Below are positions 1 to 7,258 of a stretch of 19,653 nt of DNA, in pieces. The notes below the pieces were generated by a model. It was not told where the DNA came from, made no database searches, and was given only the letters and a program-made list of their open reading frames with translations. Made by a program: the position numbers and the translations under genes. This DNA comes from an uncultured Christensenella sp. (lineage in GTDB: Bacteria > Bacillota > Clostridia > Christensenellales > UBA3700). The first letter of the stretch is position 1, and each line of letters opens with the position of its first letter. Location: the NCBI GenBank assembly GCA_910577795.1, contig CAJTNW010000030.1:1-19653 (forward strand). The letters are read 5' to 3'.

Positions 1-31
1 ATACTTGAAAGGAATAAACTTGTCCAAATTT

Positions 32-922
32 TTATTTTTTTAATAATTCGTCATTTGGTTCTATTTTATCTTTACCAACAAATACTAATGCCATTGTGCC
101 AGCGCCAGTGTGTGAGCCTATTACTGGACCAATATAGTTAGTAATAATATTTGTTATACCTGTTTTTTCAATAATTTTTTCTTTCAAAAAATCTATTTCA
201 TCTGTGCAGTCTGCATGAACAATTATAATAAAGTCATTTTCTTCTGGAATAATTTTATCTTGCATGCGAGTAATCAAATTTAATAATGCTTTTTTTCTAC
301 CTTTTACTTTGTCTATTGGTGAAAGTTGACCATTAATGTTAACATAAAGCATTGGCTTAATTTGAAGAAGTGAGCCTGCAATAGCAGCAGTTTTGCTTAC
401 TCTACCACCTCTCATTAAATGGAATAAATCGTCTGGAGTAAAGTAATGGCACAATTTATCGCGTCTAATTAATGTTTCTTGATAGTTATCTTCAATACTC
501 ATTCCATTATCACGTGCTTTTAGTGCATAATATGCAAGCAAACCTTCTCCAGAACTTGCACATCTTGAGTCAAGCATATAAATTTTTCTGTTTGGGAACT
601 CTTGCTTTAATTCTTCAATTGCATTTACTATATTTTGATAAGTACTACTTAGTCCGGAAGAAAAGCAGATATGCAATAAATCATTGCCTGCTTGTAGAAT
701 AGGTCTAAAAAATTCGGTAGCAAAATAACTAGTAATTAATGAAGTGGTTGGCATAGCACCATTTCGAACGGTGTCATAAAATTCTTTTCCTGTAAGATTT
801 TTATCTATACCATATTCAGTATCTCCAATAGTATAAGTCATTGGGATAATTTTAAAGTTTTCAAATTTTGGTAATTCTTCTGGATAATCGCATGTAGCAT
901 CTGTTGTAATGTAATATGACAT
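32..922 (-). CDS. DegV family fatty-acid-binding protein, copy A
   Basis: The 296-residue product is a full-length DegV protein. In Gram-positive bacteria members of this family (FakB) bind a fatty acid and present its carboxylate to the kinase FakA, which makes acyl phosphate for phospholipid synthesis. Visible family motifs are the TTS ligand-site segment at residues 59-61, GLSSTY at 90-95, the RGGRVS loop at 171-176 and GSHTGAGT at 269-276, where the His is a conserved carboxylate-contact position. There is no signal peptide, so it should be cytosolic. The ATG at 922 is preceded by AGGAGG with good spacing. It lies 25 bases downstream of the second DegV gene and is about three quarters identical to it by eye, so the pair is a tandem duplication, probably co-transcribed. 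No fakA is in the window, so the lipid specificity is unknown. No terminator is visible before the window edge. Confidence 0.93.
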   Translation of the reverse strand: MSYYITTDATCDYPEELPKFENFKIIPMTYTIGDTEYGIDKNLTGKEFYDTVRNGAMPTTSLITSYFATEFFRPILQAGNDLLHICFSSGLSSTYQNIVNAIEELKQEFPNRKIYMLDSRCASSGEGLLAYYALKARDNGMSIEDNYQETLIRRDKLCHYFTPDDLFHLMRGGRVSKTAAIAGSLLQIKPMLYVNINGQLSPIDKVKGRKKALLNLITRMQDKIIPEENDFIIIVHADCTDEIDFLKEKIIEKTGITNIITNYIGPVIGSHTGAGTMALVFVGKDKIEPNDELLKK

Positions 923-947
923 AAATCCTCCTGATAATTGTTTTTTT

Positions 948-1844
948 TTAATTATTTTTTAATAAATCGTCATTAGGCTCTATTTTATCTTTTCCAATAA
1001 AGAATAATGCAACAGTGCCTTGTCCTGCGTGAGAACCAATTACTGGTCCTATATATTCAAGTACTATGTTGGTAATACCAGTTTTTTCAATTATTTTTTC
1101 TTTTACAAATTCAGCATCTTCAATACAGTCAGCATGTGAAATAAATATAACTTCATTTTCTTCCGGAATCATTTTTTCCTGCATGTGATGCACTAATTCT
1201 AACAATGCCTTTTTTCTGCCTTTTAATTTGTCAATTGTAGATAATTTTCCATCAATATTAACATATAGCATTGGTTTGATTTGAAGAAGAGAACCTGCAA
1301 TTGCAGCAGTTTTGCTTACTCTACCGCCTCTCATTAAGTGGAATAAATCATTTGGAGTAAAATAGTGGCATAAATGGTCACGTCTCTCTATAGATTTTGA
1401 GTAATTATCTTCAATGTTCATTCTTTTATCGCGTGCTGTTAGTGCGTAATATACTAACAAGGCTTCACCAGAACTTGCACATTTAGAATCTAACATTAAA
1501 ATTTTTCTGTCAGGAAACTCTTTTGTTAATTCTTCTACTGCAATAAGCACACTTTGATAAGTACTGCTTAAGGCTGAAGAAAAACAAATATGCAAAATAT
1601 CATTGCCTGCTTGTAAAATTGGTCTAAAAAATTCAGTTGCAGTATATGTTGTAATAAGTGAAGTTGTTGGCATTGCGCCATTTCTAACTTTATCATAAAA
1701 CTCTTTTCCAGAAAGTGTTTTATCAATACCATATTCAATGTCTTCTATAGTGTAAGCCATTGGTATTATTTTAAAATCATCAAAATTATTTAGTAACTCT
1801 TGTGGGAAATCGCATGTAGCATCTGTTGTGATGTAATAAGACAT
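948..1844 (-). CDS. DegV family fatty-acid-binding protein, copy B
   Basis: This 298-residue DegV/FakB-like protein is the upstream member of the tandem pair. I place the start at the ATG at 1844 (MSYYITTDATCDF), because it has an AGGAGG box at the right distance and aligns end to end with copy A. The frame stays open upstream to 1901, but that would add about 19 hydrophobic residues absent from copy A. It carries TTS, ALSSTY (Ala where copy A has Gly), RGGRVS and GSHAGQGT motifs. Substitutions between the copies fall mostly on surface-like segments and a few pocket-flanking positions (for instance SYFATEFF against TYTATEFF), so they may bind different acyl chains. That is inference; FakB paralogues in other species are known to split saturated and unsaturated fatty acids. 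Confidence 0.92.
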   Translation of the reverse strand: MSYYITTDATCDFPQELLNNFDDFKIIPMAYTIEDIEYGIDKTLSGKEFYDKVRNGAMPTTSLITTYTATEFFRPILQAGNDILHICFSSALSSTYQSVLIAVEELTKEFPDRKILMLDSKCASSGEALLVYYALTARDKRMNIEDNYSKSIERRDHLCHYFTPNDLFHLMRGGRVSKTAAIAGSLLQIKPMLYVNIDGKLSTIDKLKGRKKALLELVHHMQEKMIPEENEVIFISHADCIEDAEFVKEKIIEKTGITNIVLEYIGPVIGSHAGQGTVALFFIGKDKIEPNDDLLKNN

Positions 1845-1948
1845 AAATCCTCCTATGTAAAAATAAAATATTATATTTAATACAAAAATCATTAAACGCA
1901 TAAAGAAAAAACTTGTTGAATAATTGATTTATTGAATTCATATAATAT

Positions 1949-1977
1949 ATTATAGCATATTTTAATATAAATTAATT
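1949..1977 (-). promoter_or_regulatory. Promoter for the degV pair (extended -10)
   Basis: Read on the minus strand, 1957-1949 is TGCTATAAT, a perfect -10 hexamer with the TGn extension. The -35 region 17 bases upstream (1977-1972, AATTAA) is poor, as is common when an extended -10 is present. Transcription would start near 1942, giving a leader of about 100 bases. The region is so A/T-rich that chance matches are frequent. Confidence 0.45.
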
Positions 1978-2385
1978 ATTTATAGTAAATGTATTTAGCA
2001 ACTATATCTTGTATATTTTGCTAAAAAAATCATTATACCTCTATATTTTAGGGTATTTGTGTATAATTGTCAATTATTTATATGAAAATTTTGATAAAAA
2101 AACATAATTTATTTACATTTATAATATAATTGTAAAATTGATAGGATAGTTTTTATTAATAATTAGATATAAAACAACAAAAAATGACAGTGTTTGAGTG
2201 ATTTTTTGGCTAAAATAATGAATTAATTTTGTAATTGTATTTTAAATTGTTAATTTTGTGTAAATATAGTTAAATTTTATATAATAATTATCGTCATTTT
2301 GTTCAGTTTCAGGTGATTTTTAATGTAAAAATGGTCAAAATAAGGCGGTTTTACACAAAATTTACGCAAAGTAAGTCTCCAAACA
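1978..2385. other. Long A/T-rich intergenic region without a gene
   Basis: This stretch between the divergent degV and lipoprotein promoters has no credible ORF and no RNA gene that I recognise. It is very A/T-rich. Apart from the separated inverted repeat at 2252-2362 and a short hairpin near 2320-2336 (ATTTTTA / TAAAAAT), nothing stands out. It is large for an otherwise compact region, so long upstream control elements are possible. Confidence 0.6.
2252..2362. repeat. Separated 13-bp inverted repeat upstream of the lipoprotein promoter
   Basis: AATTTTGTGTAAA at 2252-2264 is the exact reverse complement of TTTACACAAAATT at 2350-2362, with 85 bases between them. The second arm ends 24 bases before the -35 box of the lipoprotein promoter. 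Two oppositely oriented copies of a site at this distance could be a looped operator pair, or chance in A/T-rich DNA. No regulator is encoded nearby. Confidence 0.4.
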
Positions 2386-2414
2386 TTGATTTTTATTTGA
2401 ATTTATAGTATGCT
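2386..2414 (+). promoter_or_regulatory. Promoter for the lipoprotein gene
   Basis: TTGATT at 2386-2391 and TATGCT at 2409-2414 are separated by exactly 17 bases. The predicted start near 2421 gives a leader of about 38 bases. That leader holds a small hairpin (TGTGT / ACACA around 2430-2444) directly before the AAGGAG ribosome binding site at 2447-2452. Confidence 0.6.
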
Positions 2415-2458
2415 ATGAGTATAGAGGAGTGTGTAATCCACACAAAAAGGAGTTTATA

Positions 2459-3361
2459 ATGAAAAGAACATTAAAAAGCTTCTTTGTATCAACTCTAATG
2501 GTTTTAGTTTGTTTAACTTTAGTGGCTTGTGTAAAGGATGTAGACACTGATGCGGTTCCTGAGGTTCCATTTGGTAGCAAATATCCTGAAAAAGTAAATG
2601 CAACTTATAAGATTACTTCTTCAATGGCCGCTCTTCAAATGTATGAAGTAGGAGTTAAAAATTTTAATGCGGCTAATTTTGTAGCAACGCAACAACTAGG
2701 AAATATAACAACAAAGTCTCTTTTGGGTGAGATGACTCAAAAGTTAGATTGTTTAAGAATAAAACAAGATAATATATATTATTTGGATTCAAATACTTTT
2801 ACTACAAAAGGTACTCCAAATATTAAAATGTGTGACCAAAGTATTTATAAAGATGGTAAATACAAAGTAAGGTCTGCTGATAAAGGCGATATAAAAGTTA
2901 AAAATGGAGAAATATCCATTTCTAAATGGCAAGATGTGAAAACTTTTGCAAGTTTAACTGATGGATTAAATGTTTATCCAGATGATTTAACAAGAATTAA
3001 CATGTATATAGTTAATTCAAAAACATTAAAAAGCGCAACAAAACCAGTATATGATGCAAAGAACAAAACTTATAAATTTGATATAGTTTTGAATATTGAT
3101 ACTGCTACTAAAGATTATTTAAACGTAATGGTTTACAAAACTACTAAAGGTGGCATTAAAGTTCAAGCAAAAGATATTAAATTTACAAAATTAAAAATTA
3201 AGGTTGAAATGTGGGAAAATGGTCTTATAAAGACAATTGGTTGTGAAGAGGCTTATGAAGTTAAAGCCATTGGTACAACAAATAAGACAAATTTACTTGC
3301 TACAACTTACTTTACTTATGATAGAACTGAAATAAATATCAATAACTATTTGAAGTTTTAA
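2459..3361 (+). CDS. Predicted lipoprotein of unknown function
   Basis: The 300-residue product begins with a classic lipoprotein signal: a basic start (MKRTLK), a hydrophobic stretch from about residue 8 to 22, and the lipobox LVAC with the lipidated cysteine at residue 24. It should be anchored to the outer face of the membrane. The start is the ATG at 2459, with AAGGAG 6 bases upstream; the frame is open to a GTG at 2429, but that would put the ribosome binding site inside the gene. The mature part is rich in Lys, Thr and Asn, has alternating beta-like segments, and contains no motif I recognise. It is a single-gene unit with its own promoter and terminator. I cannot assign a function or ligand. 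Confidence 0.85.
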   Translation: MKRTLKSFFVSTLMVLVCLTLVACVKDVDTDAVPEVPFGSKYPEKVNATYKITSSMAALQMYEVGVKNFNAANFVATQQLGNITTKSLLGEMTQKLDCLRIKQDNIYYLDSNTFTTKGTPNIKMCDQSIYKDGKYKVRSADKGDIKVKNGEISISKWQDVKTFASLTDGLNVYPDDLTRINMYIVNSKTLKSATKPVYDAKNKTYKFDIVLNIDTATKDYLNVMVYKTTKGGIKVQAKDIKFTKLKIKVEMWENGLIKTIGCEEAYEVKAIGTTNKTNLLATTYFTYDRTEININNYLKF

Positions 3362-3399
3362 TTGATATTGTATTAGTTAATGATTTGCAACAAAATAGA

Positions 3400-3427
3400 A
3401 TGCAGTCAGTGATGGCTGCATTTTTTT
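3400..3427 (+). terminator. Intrinsic terminator of the lipoprotein gene
   Basis: ATGCAGTCA, a GTGA loop and TGGCTGCAT form a 9-bp stem with one G-U pair, followed directly by a run of seven T. It lies 39 bases after the stop codon. From here to the next hairpin at 3595 I see nothing else. Confidence 0.9.
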
Positions 3428-3594
3428 AATTGCTATTTTATCTACATAATGTAGAATATAAAAACCTGAATAATAATATTGTAGCAAAAGTAATTAATAA
3501 TTTTATAGTTATTTACTTGTATAAGTTTTATTAGATGTAAAAGTGTTTTCCCAATAAATAAGTTTAATAAGTAAATAAAATAAACAAATAAATT

Positions 3595-3623
3595 GCCTTT
3601 ATCCACGTTGTGTAGATAAAGGC
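3595..3623 (-). terminator. Probable terminator of the asd-dapA-dapB operon
   Basis: GCCTTTATC at 3595-3603 and GATAAAGGC at 3615-3623 form a perfect 9-bp stem with an 11-base loop, about 50 bases after the dapB stop. On the minus strand the following sequence is T-rich (AATTTATTTGTTTATTTT) but not a clean T run, so termination may be only moderately efficient. On the plus strand the stem could extend through a G-U pair, but there is no T run after it. Confidence 0.6.
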
Positions 3624-3672
3624 GATTATAATTAGTAATTCTAATTTTATTAATTGCTTTGTTTCAATTCAA

Positions 3673-4440
3673 TTATTTTGTTGCTTCAATTAAGTCTTTC
3701 ATACTATAAATACCTGGAGTTGTTATTGAAGACATATAAATACTTGCTTTAACAGCACCTTCTGCAAAAACTGCTTTAGAATTTGCCTCATGTTTAATTG
3801 TAATTGTTTCGTCATTACCAAGGAAAAGTACTTCGTGTCTTCCAACAACAGTACCACCTCTAACTGCATGTATTCCAAGTTCATTCTTTTTGCGTCTTTC
3901 GTTATTATCGTGTCTGCCAAATTTAAATTCCAAAGTATTGTTCATTTCTTCATTTATGGCTTGTGCAATAGAAAGAGCAGTACCAGATGGACTATCAACT
4001 TTTACATTGTGATGTTGTTCAATTAATTCTATATCAAAATTTTCACCAAGCAAAGTAGTTGCTTTTTTAACTAAATCTATAAGTAGATTAATACCTATTG
4101 ACATATTGCTAGATTTAAATAGTGGCAATTCTTTAGACATTTCATTAATATAGTCTAAATCCAATTCGCTATAACCAGTTGTGCATAAAACTACTGGTAT
4201 TTTGTTTTCCTTTGCGTAAGGCAAAATATCATAAATTGCTTCTGCACGAGAAAAATCTATAATAACATCTGCTTTTACATTAATTTCAGATACAGAATTA
4301 AAAATAGGAATAGAATATTCTGCTTTATTAGCAAATTTATCCACACCGCCTATTGCGTTTGTATTTTGGTTATTATTAAGGCAATTAAGCAAAGTTTTTC
4401 CCATTCTGCCACCAATGCCCCAAATTAATACATTAGTCAT
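3673..4440 (-). CDS. dapB: 4-hydroxy-tetrahydrodipicolinate reductase
   Basis: The 255-residue DapB reduces hydroxy-tetrahydrodipicolinate to tetrahydrodipicolinate with NAD(P)H, the second committed step of the lysine/diaminopimelate pathway in the cytosol. The N-terminal nucleotide site GIGGRMGK is at residues 8-15. The substrate and catalytic segment EQHHNVKVDSPSGTA follows in the middle of the protein, with the paired His and the conserved Lys and SGT. HAVRGGTVVGRHEV is the second family hallmark. Length is typical. The ATG at 4440 has GGAGG just upstream; an in-frame TTG at 4452 overlaps that site and is rejected. It is the last gene of the operon, 165 bases after dapA. Confidence 0.97.
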   Translation of the reverse strand: MTNVLIWGIGGRMGKTLLNCLNNNQNTNAIGGVDKFANKAEYSIPIFNSVSEINVKADVIIDFSRAEAIYDILPYAKENKIPVVLCTTGYSELDLDYINEMSKELPLFKSSNMSIGINLLIDLVKKATTLLGENFDIELIEQHHNVKVDSPSGTALSIAQAINEEMNNTLEFKFGRHDNNERRKKNELGIHAVRGGTVVGRHEVLFLGNDETITIKHEANSKAVFAEGAVKASIYMSSITTPGIYSMKDLIEATK

Positions 4441-4605
4441 AAACTCCTCCAAGAGTAAAATTGTAATTGTTATAATAAAATAATTTATTGTATAGTAGAA
4501 ATGCAGTATTTTGTAACTACACTTTATACTTACTTTGATTTGATAAAATATTAAAACAATAAAGTTATTTTAATCGTAATTATTCTAAATGATTTAATTT
4601 AATGA

Positions 4606-5484
4606 TTACTTAATTAAGCCTACATTATACATTTCGTCTAAAACTTTTATTTTGCCAGTTTCTGATATAGGTGTTAATGGTAATCTAGGTAAGTTTTCAC
4701 CATAACCTAGTTTAGAGCATGCAAACTTAACTGGGATAGGGTTTGTTTCACAAAACATAATTTCCATAAGTGGACGATATTTAAAAAACAAATCTTGAGC
4801 AGTTTTTATATCTCCATTTTGAATAGAATGTACCATATCTACCATTTGTTTTGGAATAACATTGCTTGCAACACTTATAAGTCCATCTGCACCAAGGCTC
4901 ATAACTGGTAAAATAATGCCATCATCACCGCTGTAAACTTTAAAATCACTACCACGTACTTCGCTTACAACACTTGCAATTTGGCTAATATTTCCGCTTG
5001 CTTCTTTTACTGCAACTATATTTGGAATATTTGCCAAAGCCTTTATTGTTTTGGGTAGAATATTTACACCTGTTCTTCCAGGTACATTATAGGCAATAAT
5101 AGGTATGTTTACACTTGCAGCAATTTTAGAGTAATGTGCAATCAAACCTTCTTGTGTGCATTTGTTGTAGTATGGAGTAACAACAAGTAACATATCCGCA
5201 CCCAATTTTTCTGCCTCAATACTATTTTCTACTGCAGTATCTGTACAATTTGAACCAGTACCAACTATTACAGGAACTCTGTTGTTTATTTTTTCAACTG
5301 CAAACTTAATTGTTTCAACTTTTTCTTGATGAGACATTGTAGATGCCTCACCAGTTGTTCCAAGAACAACTAAAGCATCTATTCCATTTGCAATTTGGTC
5401 TTCTATTAGTCTACCATAAGCCTCAAAGTCAACTCCTTTAAAATTAAAAGGTGTGATTAGGGCAGTAGCAACACCTGAAAACAT
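4606..5484 (-). CDS. dapA: 4-hydroxy-tetrahydrodipicolinate synthase
   Basis: The 292-residue DapA is a class I aldolase that condenses pyruvate with aspartate semialdehyde, the branch-point step to lysine and diaminopimelate. The pyruvate-binding GTTGE is at residues 42-46, the catalytic tyrosine is in the AYNVPGRTG segment (Tyr132), and the Schiff-base lysine is Lys160 in VAVKEASGN. YSGDD near 184-188 is also conserved. One mild oddity is YYNKCTQEG at about 105-113, where most relatives have Pro rather than Cys after Lys. The ATG at 5484 is chosen because TAAGGAGG precedes it; an upstream in-frame start at 5514 would engulf that site. The gene is in the riboswitch-controlled operon between asd and dapB. 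Confidence 0.97.
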   Translation of the reverse strand: MFSGVATALITPFNFKGVDFEAYGRLIEDQIANGIDALVVLGTTGEASTMSHQEKVETIKFAVEKINNRVPVIVGTGSNCTDTAVENSIEAEKLGADMLLVVTPYYNKCTQEGLIAHYSKIAASVNIPIIAYNVPGRTGVNILPKTIKALANIPNIVAVKEASGNISQIASVVSEVRGSDFKVYSGDDGIILPVMSLGADGLISVASNVIPKQMVDMVHSIQNGDIKTAQDLFFKYRPLMEIMFCETNPIPVKFACSKLGYGENLPRLPLTPISETGKIKVLDEMYNVGLIK

Positions 5485-5562
5485 AGTAACCTCCTTAGGT
5501 TTTAAATTAAGCAAGTTTTAAATATTGATAAAAATTGCTTGAAATTAGTTTTTTGAAAATTA

Positions 5563-5591
5563 TACTTGACTGCATAAATTACAGCCAAGTA
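5563..5591 (-). terminator. Intercistronic hairpin after asd
   Basis: On the minus strand TACTTGGCTG pairs with CAGTCAAGTA (10 bp, one G-U, 9-base loop), starting 9 bases after the asd stop codon. The following sequence TAATTTTC is only weakly T-rich. It could be a partial terminator lowering dapA and dapB relative to asd, or a stabilising or processing site. No separate promoter for dapA is obvious. Confidence 0.45.
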
Positions 5592-5600
5592 AGTATTCAA

Positions 5601-6599
5601 TTATTTTTGATTTTTTTCCATCAATTTTTGAACAATTTGAACTGCGTTTGTTGCAGCACCTTTACGGATATTATCAGCAACAACCCATAGGTTACAACCA
5701 CTTGGAACAGTTTCATCTATTCTAACTCTACCAACATAAGTTTCATCGTGACCGCTTGATATAATAGGCATAGGGTATTTTAAGTTTGCTGGGTCATCAT
5801 AAAGTATAACATTTTCAGCACCTCTTAAAGCCTCGTAAATACCTTCTAAAGTACAAGGTTTTTCAAACTCTACGTTAATAGATTCACTATGACTATTTAA
5901 AACTGGAACTCTAACTGTAGTAGCAGTAACTTTGATATTTTTATCAAGAATTTTTTGAGTTTCTTTCATCATTTTTTCTTCTTCCTTAGTGTAACCATTT
6001 GGCAAGAATACATCAATGTGAGGTAAAACGTTATTAAAAATAGGGTATGGGAATTTTTTAGGTTCAGCACCTTTAACACCTTCTACCAAATCATTATAAC
6101 CAGCAACACCAGCACCTGAAACTGCTTGATAAGTACTATAAACAATACGTTTGATAGTGTATTTGTCATGAAGTGGTTTTAAAGCAACCATTGCTTGAAT
6201 TGTAGAGCAGTTAGGGTTTGCAATTATACCTTCGTTCCAGTCAATATCTTGAGGATTAACTTCTGGCACAACAAGAGGTACATTGTCATACATACGCCAT
6301 TGGCTAGAGTTATCTACAACTATAGCACCACATTTAACAAATTCTGGTGCGAATTTTGCAGATGTAGAACCACCAGCAGAGAATAGAGCAAAATCAACAG
6401 GATATTTTGCGATATTTTCGTTATTAAGTTCGATAACTGTATGAGGTTTGCCCATAAAATCTACAACTTTACCTGCACTTTTGCTTGATGCAAAAAGATA
6501 ATAGTTTTCTACTGGAAGTTGTCTTTCAGTAAGTACTTCCAAAAATTTGTTGCCTACCATACCAGTAGCACCAACAACTGCAACATTGAATTTTTTCAT
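5601..6599 (-). CDS. asd: Aspartate-semialdehyde dehydrogenase
   Basis: The 332-residue enzyme reduces aspartyl phosphate to aspartate semialdehyde with NADPH, the shared precursor of lysine, diaminopimelate, threonine and methionine. The nucleotide loop GATGMVG is at residues 10-16. The catalytic cysteine is Cys131 in NPNCSTIQ. The substrate-binding Arg230 and general-base His237 lie in VRVPVLNSHSES. Length matches the bacterial family. The ATG at 6599 has GGAGG upstream; a longer frame from a TTG at 6611 would cover that site. It is the first gene of the operon and sits about 140 bases downstream of the lysine riboswitch terminator. No aspartokinase gene is in the window. Confidence 0.97.
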   Translation of the reverse strand: MKKFNVAVVGATGMVGNKFLEVLTERQLPVENYYLFASSKSAGKVVDFMGKPHTVIELNNENIAKYPVDFALFSAGGSTSAKFAPEFVKCGAIVVDNSSQWRMYDNVPLVVPEVNPQDIDWNEGIIANPNCSTIQAMVALKPLHDKYTIKRIVYSTYQAVSGAGVAGYNDLVEGVKGAEPKKFPYPIFNNVLPHIDVFLPNGYTKEEEKMMKETQKILDKNIKVTATTVRVPVLNSHSESINVEFEKPCTLEGIYEALRGAENVILYDDPANLKYPMPIISSGHDETYVGRVRIDETVPSGCNLWVVADNIRKGAATNAVQIVQKLMEKNQK

Positions 6600-6738
6600 A
6601 TATGCCTCCAAAAATTAAAATCTAAAAATTATTTTAAATAAAGCCACAAAGTGCTTTATATAAATTTGCTAAATAATGTAATAGTTTTATGATAAAAAAT
6701 ATTAATACATATTTATCAAAATGTATGTTAACAATATT

Positions 6739-6765
6739 AAAAAAGCAGTACGACTATCGTACTGC
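6739..6765 (-). terminator. Riboswitch expression-platform terminator
   Basis: On the minus strand GCAGTACGA, loop TAG and TCGTACTGC form a perfect 9-bp stem followed by six T. Lysine binding should favour this terminator. The AGTAC in its first arm can instead pair with the GTACT adjoining the 3' side of helix P1, which suggests the antiterminator. That pairing is inferred by eye. Confidence 0.92.
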
Positions 6766-6782
6766 AATAAAGTTATCATTTA

Positions 6783-6956
6783 CCGCTAGCATAATAGTAC
6801 TCCATCTAAGATGACAGTTATAAGGATTTAGCCTTATACCCAACCTTAACCACTGCAATATGATTAAGACCTCGGCAATCATACCCTTTTTGTTAGTCGG
6901 TAATTGCATACCAATTGGCTAACATACTATTGCTGACTGCTCCTCTATTAGCATCT
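6783..6956 (-). promoter_or_regulatory. Lysine riboswitch (L-box) upstream of asd
   Basis: Read on the minus strand from 6956, the leader follows the L-box layout. P1 begins with TAATAG (6950-6945), which closes with CTATTA (6797-6792). AGAGGAGC and a nearby AGTA follow, then a P2-P3 region (GTTAG / CTAAC), and the core GCCGAGG (family consensus close to GCCGAAG). A P4-like stem CTTAA / TTAAG comes next, then a 7-bp P5 TATAAGG / CCTTATA (6838-6819), and the conserved ACTGTCATC...GATGGAG before P1 closes. The terminator at 6765-6739 completes an off-switch. Position ahead of asd-dapA-dapB fits lysine feedback perfectly. Boundaries are approximate. Confidence 0.93.
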
Positions 6957-6971
6957 ATTTTATTTTACACA

Positions 6972-7000
6972 ATAATATCATATTTTTTTTAATTTGTCAA
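6972..7000 (-). promoter_or_regulatory. Promoter of the lysine operon
   Basis: On the minus strand a perfect TTGACA -35 (7000-6995) and a TATTAT -10 (6977-6972) are spaced by 17 bases. Transcription would start near 6965, a few bases before the first riboswitch helix, so almost the whole leader is aptamer. Confidence 0.85.
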
Positions 7001-7082
7001 AAGATTTGCTATAATTTAATTGATATTTTTTTAAATTTAGTGTATAGTTATATAAACAGAAATAAAATTAAAGAGTATTTTA

Positions 7083-7111
7083 ATGACAAAATTGTAAAAA
7101 TAAGATATAAT
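7083..7111 (+). promoter_or_regulatory. Promoter of the membrane protein-methyltransferase-hslO-TPR operon
   Basis: ATGACA at 7083-7088 and a perfect TATAAT at 7106-7111 are spaced by 17 bases. Transcription would begin near 7118. A second TATAAT with TGC extension at 7007-7015 lacks a convincing -35 box. Confidence 0.7.
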
Positions 7112-7154
7112 AGTATGAGTTTTGGGAATACAATAAACGCACTACTTGTATTAT

Positions 7155-7186
7155 GATATGTCAAATTTTTATTGTTTGACAATATC
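7155..7186 (+). promoter_or_regulatory. Leader hairpin ahead of the membrane protein gene
   Basis: GATATGTCAAA at 7155-7165 pairs with TTTGACAATATC at 7175-7186 (11 bp, one bulged A, 9-base loop). It lies in the roughly 140-base leader between the predicted start and the gene. The following TTGTTTT is weakly T-rich, so it may attenuate transcription or stabilise the mRNA. Its role is not known. Confidence 0.4.
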
Positions 7187-7258
7187 TTGTTTTAATAATA
7201 GTTATAAAAAGCAATATTGACATTTCCTTTTTATGATAAGTTAGGAGTTTTAAAAAAT

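Noticed and set aside
472..702. Plus-strand ORF of 76 codons inside degV copy A
   Set aside because: It lies antisense to a well-supported gene, has no ribosome binding site and no recognisable protein features.
1845..1901. N-terminal extension of DegV copy B
   Set aside because: The upstream ATG would add a hydrophobic stretch absent from the paralogue, and the internal ATG at 1844 has an ideal AGGAGG site.
2429..2458. Upstream GTG start for the lipoprotein
   Set aside because: It would precede the signal peptide with ten polar residues and swallow the ribosome binding site; the ATG at 2459 gives a perfect lipoprotein signal.
4465..4605. Internal promoter for dapB in the gap after dapA
   Set aside because: On the minus strand a TACAAT with a TTACAA 18 bases upstream is present, but the -35 match is poor and such matches are common in this A/T-rich DNA.
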